64,000 bases of DNA from Brugia malayi (Eukaryota; Nematoda; Chromadorea; Rhabditida; Onchocercidae), in NCBI RefSeq assembly GCF_000002995.4, contig NW_025062475.1:5184528-5248527 (forward strand), given 5' to 3'. This document shows, piece after piece, positions 39,443-51,783 of this stretch. The notes beneath the pieces were generated by a model. The model was not told where the DNA came from and searched no databases. It saw only the letters and a program-made list of their open reading frames with translations. Within the stretch, counting starts at the first letter, position 1. Each line of letters opens with the position of its first letter. Position numbers and translations under genes: made by a program.

Positions 39443-42400
39443 ATGAGTGATATCAGTGACAGACAAATCATAGGACCAAAAGAGATTAAACAAGAAGAAG
39501 AAATGGAAGAGAAGTCGAAAATGGAAAGACGATTAACCTTGAAACGAGCGATCGATGAAATTGCTGGACAAATTAATTGTGATGAGCAGCTTAAACGTTA
39601 GTTTATTATTTCTTTTAATTATAGATAGATAGGTAATGATTAGATATGTGCTTCTTTTTTCAGGTTGCAAAATTAAAATTGAAGATGGTAATGAAGAAGA
39701 TTTATCCGAAATTTGTGTTAATAATATACTTCTCACTATGGAACCGTCCACAAGTCATTCTGTAACAGTGAACTGTGAGGTATAGATTACAGTTGTATTG
39801 TATCTGTTTGTTTACTTACATAACATGTGTGTGCATTTCGTATGGTGTATTTGGATAGCATGTATTGATGAAATGCGTGGAAATTTGTAAACAATTTTAA
39901 TGAAACCACAATCATTTCATTATGTGTGACTGGGCTTTTGAAATGCTGTTGCATATGCATCCGGAAAATGATTGAATTGATGTTGCTAGATGAACATGCG
40001 TGTATCTTCATTCCAGGAATATATATTATTGTATTAAAACTTGAACAAATCGAAAATTTACATCATATGGTTGAAAGGAATAAATTTCAATAAATGATAT
40101 AAAAATTAGGTATAGTATTTCGGAGGAAAATTGGTTTGTTCTTTCAGGATGGGACTATTTTAACTGATTTTGGTGAAAAGGGTCCCACATCTACTAAATC
40201 AACTAATTTACGACATGTGCTTGTTTTCAAAGGTTTCTCTGATTTTCTTCTTATTGAAATGTTATTTTATAAACATGTTTTTTTTAAATGAAGCTTTTTT
40301 AGTTATATTTCCTTCTTGATTTCCCAGCTTAAGCGCTCAATTAATTAATTTGTAGGTCCTGAAATGGAATGTTTCATAGATTTGGTTCGACGTAATGAAA
40401 TACTTTGGGATGGTAGCTTTGAAGAATATCACACACGAACAAATAAAAAGAAGCAAGCTTGGGAGAGCATTGCTGCAGAGATGTCAAATGATTTGAAGCA
40501 AGTTGACGGTACTGAATTTTAATTTGAAAATACATATATTCTTCCTTGTTTTTTCTCCAATTCTGACTTCCTTATTTTGACCGTCATTCTAAATTTGTCC
40601 ATTTATACCCAACTTTATGCGATTTTCCTCATTATTAGAACTCATAGTGTTCAGATGAAACATTAATATCTGATTAATATCTATTTGAGGATTTACAAGG
40701 TGGGTTGTTATAGGCTTGAATAAATATATTTAATACATTTAGTAATTTAACAGAAATTTCTATCATAAATGTTCAAGCCATAAATCATGTATCATGCAAT
40801 TAAAAATCATTACTTCTCAAATCGTTTTCCAAAGAATTGTTTACATAAAAACATATGGTGCTTGAGGTGAGAAAATTGAAGATAGTTGAATATGGATAAA
40901 TATTTGATTAAAGCACCTCAAGTTTACAATTCACTCTCCAAATTTGAGGATTCAAGAGGACTATCGTTGACGAAGTTTTTCGTTATAGAAGAAACATGTC
41001 GGAAAATATGGCTTCAACTGCGACGATCCTATGCAAATGAGAAACGACAGCAAAAGCAGAATCCTGGTGCAAGAACGACGCGCAATTGTAAATATCGACG
41101 ATATTTTGTTGCAATGAAATTTCTGGATGGCATCATGGAAGAGGAATTTGCTCGGTGTGTTTGTTATACTGTTGTTACAAAGGGCATCGAATCTGTGTTG
41201 CGTTGTAAGAGTGATCTGAGAAAGAATTAAGACCTAACTCTATGATTGCATGATTAAGCATTGATTATGACGAGATTTTCCGTTTAAAGATTCGTTGAAT
41301 CTTTTAGTATTTTGTACTTTTTCTTCATGAATAGACAAGATTTTTAAATTTCTTAGGAAAATTATAATTTTAGTCATGGTATTCTTTTTCAAGCAATTAA
41401 AAGAAAGATTTACTTTTCATCTATGATATTTGAATTAAATAAATAATCCGTTTATCATGAACATTATTTAATAATTTCGAAATTATATTTTTGCAAGAAA
41501 AACGTGAATAGCTCAGTATGCTTGCAGCTAAATACATCAGTCAAAGTACTCAGGAAATTTAACGTACCGATGCCATCTAAACTTATTCAAATATTTCCTG
41601 ACATAAATAAATGTTTGATTATCAAGTTCATGTAAATATCTGATTAGGCTTGAATATAGTGATTCAAATTAAATTCAAATACATGAATATCTAGATAAGC
41701 AAGCGGATCCAAGAGTATTATATTTATATAAGCATACAGTAATTAATTCGGTGGAATTGAGCGAGCTATACAAGTAGACGATTTTAGAATTTTCGGATGT
41801 GGATGAGCAACTTTTGGTTTTCCCAAATTTTCGATTTCAAGTTGGTTATTTTATTTTTATTGGAAAGACAAGCGATATAAAATCGTTGATGTAATTGTCG
41901 AGTTTTTTTTTTTTTTTTTGTAATATGTTTGTTCTACTTATTTTCAGTGACAGTTTTTTCATATCCGAACCAGAAGGTGGAAAGTCATGTAGCAATAGCC
42001 CTGCCCCAGAGCCAGGAGTTTCCAGGAAAGACATTGTTGATAACATCCGAAAATCTGGAGGTAGTTTTGTTATTTTACTGCTTTTTTTATCAAATGTCTA
42101 TAAATTATTACTGCTGACGGTTTCATTATCCAGGAACAGGTTCTGGAATTATTAGACTTAATTAGATTCTTTTTTCACCTTGTTATTTATTTATTTCATA
42201 CGGGTTTTTTAGATGTTCGTAAAGAAATTTCTATGGAAAATGATGTTAATACTTCGAAGGTGATTGATACTATTGCTTTACTGGCGCATCAATTGCAAAG
42301 TCAAGGAAATGAGCCACCGGTTGAAATGTCACAACCAATGCAGTCATTGCAATCATCGCAACCGTCAAAACTACCAAAAACAAGAGATTCTTCCATCGTC

Positions 42401-42553
42401 AATGCTGCAGTACCTACAGAAGAGCAGTTTTACCAGCAGCTTCAGTCCTGCTTTTTTATGCTAACACCCGAAAAGCAAACAATTTTACAACGTGATATCA
42501 TGAAATTTGCATTCAGGCGGACGAATCAGTTGATGGATGATACTGGTTTCTGA
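39443..42553 (+). CDS. MADF-domain DNA-binding protein with BESS-like C-terminus, 375 residues
   Basis: Seven exons, 39443-39596, 39664-39779, 40148-40232, 40356-40508, 40989-41154, 41948-42060 and 42213-42553, all in phase, ending TGA. The N-terminal 118 residues are acidic and charged. Residues about 123-221 form a MADF (Myb/SANT-like) domain split by one intron: FIDLVRRNEILWDGSFEEYH with KQAWESIAAEM, then CRKIWLQLRRSYANEK and YRRYFVAMKFLDGIMEEEF, with the spaced Trp/aromatic residues typical of the family. A Ser/Pro/Gly linker follows. A Gln/Ser/Pro-rich region then leads to EEQFYQQLQSCFFMLTPEKQ...DIMKFAFRR (about 332-364), which resembles a BESS protein-interaction motif. Family members are sequence-specific transcription regulators in the nucleus; target and role here are unknown. 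The exon 5 acceptor (GTTATAG) was chosen because it restores both phase and the domain. Confidence 0.88.
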
Positions 42554-43585
42554 TGTGACTGTTACTGCTATCGTACTTTTGGTTTATAGTTTTTATAGGT
42601 CCATCAATGCTATGTTCTTTTCTAGTCCTTCGTTCCTGGTCAGCTTATAATTGCAGATACATAGAGCGTATGGATTGGTAAGCATAACATCTACTTCGCA
42701 AAGTGTAGTAGCTTCAATGCCAACATCATTAGAAATATTTAATTCTTACACATAACATCTGCTTTGTATATATATGGAAATGTGATTGCATTCTCAATGC
42801 TATATGTGCTAATTCTTTGATGAAATGTTTTCGGATAGCAACATTCCGTAATATTTTACTCGTTTGTTTGAAAATATATCAGGTGCTGTAATGTGAAGAA
42901 TAATTTAGCATTCCTGAAAAATTGGAGTTGTGGAAGAAAGCGGAAGAAGTTCGGTATTCTAAGGTTTTTTGATTTCATTTTCACTTCGTTTCAAATTGTA
43001 ATGCATAACTTCTTTGGAATTTTTTTTTTTTATCATTTACTTCCTTCATTTATTCTTATTAATATATAGATTAATCATAGATGTCAGCGATCTTTATCTA
43101 TCTAATCTGAAGAATGACAATTAATATGTCACCGTTAATAGACGTTTACTAAAAAAATATACTAAAAAAAGCTTAGCATCACAACTGTAGCATAACCAGA
43201 ACCATTGAGATATTAATGAAAACTGAATCATTGCATATCAAATTGAGTTATCATTGATGAAAGTTGAATATGATGCGCCCATTTCAGAATGTTATTATAA
43301 TAATTTTCAACTTTTCGTTTATGTGTAAAAGACAAGAGAAGGATAAAGATTTTTGTACGCTGCGAAGTGATTAGTTTTAGTTTTGTGTCTTATCTTTGCT
43401 AAGATTAATTTCCCATCAGAGTATTAAACTGCACTTTATTCAAATAGGCCATATTGGTTGTGATACTTCCCTGATAATTAGTCGAAAGTTTGTATTAACT
43501 GTGGAAGAGTGTGAATATTGTTCCTTTCACATTAAAGATCAAAATTTGAAAAGGAGGGATTGATAAGGTTCGATTGTTATTACAG

Positions 43586-43716
43586 GTCTTACCAAATGGT
43601 TACTTAATGTAGAAGAGAATTGGAGAGACTGCGAACTATACAGGCCGTTAAAACATTTAAAAAATAATCAAGTAAAAATTAATAAATTTCGGTATCTCAG
43701 TTCCATTAGTGCTTAA
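43586..43716 (+). other. Orphan exon-like open frame (possible alternative terminal exon)
   Basis: A stop-free frame runs from 43567 to the TAA at 43714-43716. An acceptor-like TTATTACAG (AG at 43584-43585) precedes it. From the acceptor it would encode about 43 residues with mixed, codon-like composition (KWLLNVEENWRDCELY, then RPLKHLKNN and KFRYLSSISA). Entering with a one-base remainder it is in phase with the end of MADF exon 6 (42060), so it could serve as an alternative 3' exon replacing the BESS-like one. There is no homology evidence. Confidence 0.25.
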
Positions 43717-44399
43717 CGTTTCTGTTTAGCATTTGGGTAGGTGCCAGGACCGATAATTAATTACTGTACATTGAAAAAACTCAGAAACATTGCTATAATG
43801 TTGCAATTAAGCAGTTTTATTATCATAAATAATAAAATTTAACCAAAGGTCATTACTAATGATCTCTGTTTGCAACGGAAATTTCATAACAAAATTTGAA
43901 AAACGCCATTAGCAAAAGTCGCATGTATATTTAAAGTTATTTTTTGGTACATTTGAATTTGATATCATACAGTTCATATAATCGAAATCTTATGGGACTT
44001 GATTAATTAAAGTAGCTTGACTAAATAAAGTTAGCATATCTTCGAAATTCCTTTTTTTTTGTTTAAAATTTATATTTCATTTTTTCTGTCCATCAACTAA
44101 TCCTTGTGATAATGCATCATTTTCAAATGAGATTATTTGATTTTATGTTATATTTGTTTACTTTATTTATTTTCTTTATTCTATTTCTCTTTTCTATTTA
44201 TTTAATTTCTATTATCGTTTTCTATTTCAAACTTCACATTTGTTGAATTCTGCTATACTCAATAGTATAAGAAGCAAAGAATTATAAAGACGATTCAGCG
44301 ATATCAGAAAATGCCGGAAGGACAGGTTGGAATTTTGCAAATAAATGAAGGAAACAATAATGTATGTTATTTACAGAAGATGAAATAACGGATAATTCT

Positions 44400-44419
44400 G
44401 AGAGAGAGAGAGAGAGAGA
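44400..44419. repeat. GA dinucleotide microsatellite
   Basis: About ten GA units, intergenic. Confidence 0.9.
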
Positions 44420-45429
44420 AACAACATTATTCAAATGCAAAACATTGTAGACAACTGCGCTGAATTATTTATAGCAAAATTACATTTAAAATGGTGAACG
44501 ATGATAAACTGTAAAGTGAAGAAGGTTATGGATAACGATAATTATTCAAGAGAACAGATGATGTGATAGTGATAGTTCATTTTATCATATTTTCAGTAAT
44601 CTGAAATAATAAATCTAATTAAATAATAAACTTTATTAAATAATAAATTTTCATTTTTTTTTTGCAAATCACTTTTTTTCCAGGTTTTCACTTTTACTAT
44701 AACTCTTACACAACTGACTTTTAAATTGGATGAATATTTCCAGAATGGAATATCATATAACAGTAAAGTTTTGTATGATTTTCAATGCAGATTTCATCTA
44801 AAGTTAAGGAATACTGTTTATCATTGCAAGAGCGAATTATCGATGAGTTTTAATTTATTATTGATTATGTGAATGATCAATAATAAATTAATAATTATGT
44901 TCTAATTATGGTCTTAAATTAAGATAACAAATATTTTACTTCGAGTGTTTGCGAAAGAAGCGGAAAAATTAGAAAAATTCAAGAGGTGATCTCGATGCAG
45001 AATTAGCTAGTAAGTCCTGAAAGGAAGTTGTCGATGAAGAATTACTGAAATGAATTTGTTCATAAGCCTATTGCTGTTGATTTTTTTGTATTTTCAGGGA
45101 ATTTTTAAATTGTTGGTAACAAAACTAATTTCCCTTAATTTGAATTCTTTCTTTTGAAGTCATAAATGAAAGTATTTTTTAAGATTCAAACAGCAAAGAT
45201 ATGATATACCATAGACATCTTTACCCAAAACTCACAAGAGAAAGGCGCATAAATACCTAAAATATTACAATTACAAAAAAACAATGCAATATTATCGAAA
45301 AATCTGATCATGCGATAAAATGTAAAATAAAAGTTATAATATAGGCTAATAGAAATATAGAATATAATTTGATGTTTAAATGACAGTTATGATTGATAGA
45401 TTTTTGAGCTATGTATAATTTAAATTAAA

Positions 45430-46440
45430 TTATAATTTGATTTAACCCGAAGCTTGAATTTGTCACAATCACGCGACACGTCTTACGTTGTTCTGAAAAA
45501 CAGTGATAGCATTGTGGGTCGTTGTCTTCATAGACCCCGATTTAAGGCCTGAGTGAACTAGGTTAGAGATTGTTTCGAAGTATTATTTCTTCTTTGAGGT
45601 ATTTCTGTTGTAGTAGCTAATGACTAGTTTATCACAGAGCACAATCAAGAGAGATAATCTTCCATCCTGAAGAAATGACTTCTTGGGTGGCATCACCTCA
45701 AGACTGGTAATCCTCGCTTGTTCGAGAATATCACATTAGTCAAGTGGTAGGTAAGGTCTGTTTAAAAGGACTGATGAAAACATTCTGTTTTCGGTTGAGC
45801 TTTAATTAGCCGTCTTTTCTAGGCTCTTGGCGTGGAACAAGCGATGTTCTTGTTAAAAAAAGTTGGTTGTCCATCCATGATGCTACTGAATAAAACTGTC
45901 ATCTCCGAAATCAATCTCGAGCGATCAAATTTTGAATCACTTACACTTGCAAGATTCGCAACTTCCAACCTACATTTGCTGTTTTGTCTCTTACCTGTTA
46001 CTACTGGACTTTCTTACAACAAGTATATTCTTTAAACTTTTTTAGATTAGTGGCAGTGTACACGGAACTGACCCCATCCATTACACTTGAAATTCATCTG
46101 CTAGGCCTAGCAAGCTTGGACGATGACAGCAAAACCCTCCAGTCATAAGTTTGTTTGCAGTATTCTTCTCAACTTTACAAAGCTAACAAGCACCACCTAC
46201 CCAGATTTGAAGTCACAGTTGTCCTTCAACTGGGATAGTTGTCTAAAACCACCCTGAACATGAACATTCACTCATCAGTTGAGAGCTGCCTGACTTGGAA
46301 GATGTTTCCCGGGAAGACATTTACCTTTGTTAGCATAGTTCTCAACCTCACAAAAGTACAAAAGTTCCTCTCCCAGTACAATCTACCCGCCTGTGCAGAT
46401 ACATGTGTATTATATATTTGACTAAGTTATCTATTTTAGG
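45430..46440. pseudogene. Base-richer island, possibly a decayed coding gene (strand unsure)
   Basis: About 1 kb stands out from its surroundings by having few homopolymers and a more even base composition. Several frames read like protein for 30-65 codons and then stop or shift: on the plus strand 45832-46035 (with GVEQAMFLLKKVGCPSMMLL), about 46054-46149 (VYTELTPSITLEIHLLGLAS), a shifted frame over about 46148-46237 (QLYKANKHHLPRFEVTVVLQ), and 46239-46421. The minus strand also has open stretches over the same region, for example the complement of about 45830-46010. Broken frames without consistent splice sites suggest a pseudogene or old mobile-element fragment. I do not recognise the parent, and a noncoding transcript is also possible. 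Confidence 0.35.
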
Positions 46441-47217
46441 AAATTGGACGAACAATCATACAACTGATGGCTATTTTTGAGAGCGAACACATAAAATAGA
46501 ATAAACTATTTAGCAAGTTCAAATCATTCTTATATCAATTACAATAATATGGTCATTTTCAGTTTTTTTTTTTTTTTTTCTTTATTTCGATTTTGAAATT
46601 TAAAACGGATTATTATTATCTGAGATCTTTGTTAATTTTAATTTATACCTAATACATTAAGCTTGTTTGGAAGCTAAAATTACTACAAATTTACCTAAAC
46701 TATTCCAACGAAACACTGCACTGAATTTCTAATTGATTTCAAATTTTAATTCGTAGCATTGTATAGTCAAATTCCAATACAAAATTCATTTGTTGTGAAA
46801 TTTATTCAGAACTTGTTAAAGAAGTTGCGGAATTGTTTGTGATATAAATTATGTAATCAAAACTAGCATTATTATCATATCATGATAACAATAATAATAA
46901 TATAATTGCAAACTTTGTATTTGCAACTTCGTATTGCTTTCTTATTGTTTCGTTAATTTAGTTCTTTTTAAGAATTTACTTTACTTCATATCAACAATTA
47001 TAAATATCAATGAAATAAAATGAATTCAACAATCTATATACGCTAGAAATATGTACTTATCTTAGTAACTTAAAAAGATACTACATTTAAGTTTTAATTT
47101 TGAATAAACCATTTATACACTGTTATTCGACAAACGAATTTACAATTCATTTTAAACATTTTTTTATAGCTAGTTCAAAAGCATTTGTTTCTTTACTTCA
47201 TTATAAATTTGTCTAAT

Positions 47218-47558
47218 TAAAAATTAGATTATTATCATATCACGAATAACATGATTAGTAGAATGAAAAAATTTTCTGAAAAATTTCTGAATTCCGGATT
47301 TTCTCCTGATTTTTATATTGTAGCAATTTCTTGCATTTTCTATTTTTTGATGATAAGAAAGAAAACATTATGAGTTTAATTTCCAAAAAAAAGATTGCAA
47401 GACAGAATTAAAAATTAAAAATCTGCTCGGATTAAAGAAGAAAAGTAGCCAGAATATTTGTATAGATTTATAGATTTATGAAAAAAAAAATTTTTTCAGA
47501 AAAATTTTTCATTCTATTAATCATGTTATTCGTGATATAATAATAATCTAATTTTTGT
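47218..47558. mobile_element. Foldback/MITE-like element with about 68-bp inverted arms
   Basis: The left arm (about 47218-47286) contains the words ATTAGATTATTATCATATCA, CGAATAACATGATTAG and GAATGAAAAA. The right arm (about 47488-47558) is its reverse complement with only a few mismatches (for example TTATTATCAT against TTATTATTAT). The arms enclose about 200 AT-rich bases with no ORF. Nonautonomous MITEs have this architecture. No clear target-site duplication was identified, and no transposase is in the window. Confidence 0.65.
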
Positions 47559-50500
47559 TCCAGAATTTTTTTTTTTTTAGTTAATTGATTATTTTCTTCA
47601 AATACTAATAAAGTTATCATTCATACAAAAGATATAGATGGTATTGACGAAATATTTGTATAGATTTAAAGATTTTAATTTACAGCTTAAGCTATATTTA
47701 AATACTTCACAAAACAGAGCATTCACAGTTTGAACAGATAAGATAAGGAATTTTTATAATAGCTATTAATTAATGCCAAGTATTTTCTTCGTAATAAATT
47801 TTAAATAGATACGAAGTAAATACTAAATGAAAATTAAGTGAAATGGATGTGAAGAAGATAGAGCGATAGCAATAAATTGATATAAGGCTCAGTCAATTTG
47901 TCCTGTCAATAATTTATTAAAAACTAAACTCTAAAAATCGAAAACTTTTCATTTTTCACTGCTTTCTACTCTTAAAAAGAAAGTTTCAAATTTAGATTTT
48001 GTCACAGATGAAAAATTGAACAATCTAAACTGTTCGTTCTTTTCTTCTCCTAATAATTTTGCATTTTGTTTTGCATTTAATTTATATTTTTTTCCTAAAT
48101 AGATTTGAAATTAATGACTTATTTGTATTTAGCAAAAACTTCTTGTCACATAGCATAAGGATGAGGAATAGTCTTCGAAAAAAAATCTAAAAGAAAGATG
48201 GTTTTATCAATTCTTACATTTGATTCATTTTTTGCTTTTTGAACGGGAGAATTTCAAGTTTTATTTGAAAAATCCTTTTGCAAATTTGAAATTTTGAAAG
48301 TGAGAAATTCATCAAATTCAAAAAATAATTTCGAAATTTTCATTTTCAATAAAAACAAAATTAATGGTTAGAAAATTACATTTTTTGCAGTCGTCCACTG
48401 CCACTGATCATACTTACCCGTTTGTCTGATAGGTTATCAATGACAGTTTAATAGTAGCACAATGTCACCATATCACCGTTATTTTTTAATTTTTTTTTGT
48501 TGTATTATTGATGATAATTTAACAGTAAAGCAATGTGACCATATTATTGCTATTACTAAATTTGCGTAGTCCAACAGTAAACTAATCGTTTATATCATAC
48601 TGTTACTTATTATATTACAAACAAAAAAAAAATTATAAAAAAAAAAGTCACTGTTGTTCATCTCAGTTCTACTTATTTTCATCACAAAACGAAAACAATT
48701 AATATTAATCTGCATGAAGAATTTTTATTGGCCTCTTTTGATACGTATTATCACATTATCCTTTCTTAATATCATTTATTCTCATACATTTTTCTTTTTT
48801 TTTTCCTTTTTTTTAGCCTATAAAAAGAAAAAAGAAAAAAAGAAAATTTATTGACATCCCAAAATGATTTTTAATACATCTCAAAAGATTTTTCATTTTT
48901 CTATTTTTTTTTTCCTTTACAATGCGCCACCATTCCATTCATCTTTTACTAAAATGCGGAAGCGGTATTCCCTTTCTTTAGTAGAGGTATACGAAGTTCA
49001 AACAACTTTCTGCGCCATATATTTCAGTTGAACTAAATTTTCAAGCTTTTGTTATCAGTACTTAAGAATATGATACTAATAACAATGGCTCAGAATTTAA
49101 TTTAACTGTATTTAAGAATTTAACTGTGATATTTAGAATATTTTTAGGCTTATGAAAAAAAAAGTAAGGGATGAAAAGAGGATTAAAAATTCTAAAATTT
49201 TTAATAAAACCAAACAAAAGCAAAAAAATGGCATCCTTTACCTAAAAATTATTAATGCAAGCAATTTCAAATTTTCATCATTTCTTATTTATTTTTTTTT
49301 TCTCGTTTTTTCTGTAAATTCCACACTTAATGTAAACGATTATATTAAAATGATTTTAATTTTTATTTTCTACTTACTTATGAAATTAGAGAAATTAGTG
49401 TGACGTAATTTTTTTTTGTTTGTTATGTAACTTTAAAATTTTTTTAGTAAATTTTCAAAAGAAAAAAAAAATTGTCGTAGTTATGATAATTACGATAGAA
49501 AATATTGATATATGACAATAATTATTTTATTCAACTAATATTTTTGTGCTTTTAGCACTTTTTTTCTGTCCAATTTTCCAAGTAATTTGTTGCATTCTGT
49601 AATTTAATGATATAGACGTTGCCCTATCACACATATCATTGTTACCTTTTATCAACCGCCATTATTTTCATCATCAAATTGATAGTGATGTTATTTGATG
49701 ATACTGAAGTGGAAATGAATGGTAGTAGGTACAATGACCTTCAATAATTTAACTTTAAACTGCATCATTTCTAACGTTGTTGACTTATCGTTGTCATCTT
49801 CGTCCTCAGTGATAAGACGAAGAAGGGTTTGATACGATTTATGTGATATGGATGGGAACTATCATTATTAACGGGTGGAATGGCAGACACTGATAAAACA
49901 AATTCAAAACTGATAGGTGTAATAAGATAATAAAGAACCATTAAATCGAAATTATCATTATCTCAGGTATGATGTGTATATGAGTACTTCTCTTTTGTTC
50001 TCTATTATAAATTGTTTAATTTTCGTTTTAATTATTTTAAGAAATATTCCTTAATTTTTTTTCAGAAATTTTGTCACTTTTTTTTTTTTGTTTTCTGAAC
50101 GACTTTTATGTTTGCTAATTATTTTTTCTTTGTATTTCATTTCCTCCTTAATTATTTTTGTTTATTTAACAACACAAATGTAATTTATCAATTCAGTTTT
50201 GTAGCATAATTTTTGTTTTTATTTGAGTACCAATTATTTTATTATTTTATTTTATTGCAATTATTTGAGATTAGTTAATGTAAAATTTTTTCTGACATGG
50301 ACTTTTTTTCTTGTTTTATGCTCTTTTTTAATTTTACGGATATTAGATAGCAGTGTGAAAAAAATTAGATAGTAATACTAATATTTCGATAATAAATTAA
50401 TATATTTCGATGATTTTTATTCGGATAGTTCATATTTCATGCATTAAATTCATACTAAAATCTATTTCGTCTTTAAATATTTATTAAATTTTAATTTTGT

Positions 50501-51654
50501 AATAAATTTCAGTTGAAAAGAGAAAAGGAGTTTCTAAAAAGTAAATATATTTTAAAGAAGACTTACTTTTTTTTTCTTTTTATTTATTTCTTAATATACA
50601 TACGATTTCAATTCGATTTCAGCTAGGTTTTCCATTTTTATTCTACTAATATAAATTCCCCCGTACAGTTGAAATTATATTTATTTTCCATTTATTTTTT
50701 ATTTTTGTTTTCAAGTCCAAATTCAGTTATCATTTAAGATAAGCATGTCAGTTAATTCAATTTATCATTTTTTTCATTAAAAATGATCATGATGTGTAAT
50801 TAGAGATAAATGACAATCTATTTCCGTTTACATTAACGGACAAATTTTGTGACATTTTATCACATTCAACTATCATTGATTAGACATTCAACTACTTCAT
50901 CTTACTTCTGATATAATTGATATTTTTGATATCATTAGATGATTTTTCATTCTTCAGTGTAATTTAATAATTTTTTCCTTGCAATATCTGATCGCAGTAC
51001 TTTGCTAGCATCATATTCTTCAAAATTTTTTAAATTTCTTACTTTAACTTGTAAACAATTCATCGCTTTCAAAAATACCGTAATTCATTAATGGTGCAAA
51101 TATTGTGCAGAAGTAATTACTGTGTTATCAAAAATGTTCTTCAAGAAAACATTTGATAAAACGATTAATATCAGTAGTGGAATGACATTAAAAAAAATTC
51201 TTTTTGAAGTTTAAAATCGATTTAAAAAAACTTTAAAAAAAAACTTTTCTTTAAAAAATATTTTTCTACAAAAAATTTCGAAAAAATATATCCAGTATTA
51301 TTCTAATCCAATAAACTGCACCAAATAATCTAAAACATTGATTAACTAATCATTTATCAACCAATATTACCAAACCTATCATTGTTCTTCTATTTCATCC
51401 TTATTACAATTTTTATTTCCAAAAAAAAAAAAGAAAATTTTCACTTAATATGTTTTTACTATTTATATGTCATTTAATATTTTTCGTTCAATTTTCATTC
51501 TCTGACATTTTGTTTATTTATAATAAACTTTTTATTAACACTTAACACTTACATGAACTATTATAATTATTACCATTGCTTCTCCTTATACTTAGCAACT
51601 TTAAGCTTATTAAATTCATCTTTCAATGAATCTGAAGATACAACTGTAAATTGC

Positions 51655-51783
51655 GATTATTATCATTATTATTACCATCATTATTTGTTATTATTATTGT
51701 TGCCATTATTATTGCTACTATTAATATTAGTATCACCACCGTTATTATTCTTATTTTTATCATAATTATTATTATTATTTTCT
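51655..51783. repeat. Degenerate ATT repeat
   Basis: TTA/ATT units with ACC, GTT and ACT variants over about 130 bases. The Leu/Tyr-rich open frame 51553-51765 mostly translates this tract. Confidence 0.85.

Noticed and set aside
42656..42680. Acceptor and donor pair (TTGCAG ... TTG|GTAAGC) just after the MADF stop
   Set aside because: It would be a 20-odd base microexon in the 3' UTR with no downstream partner.
48390..48440. TTTTTTGCAG acceptor followed by about 20 open codons
   Set aside because: No donor before the stop and no in-phase upstream exon.
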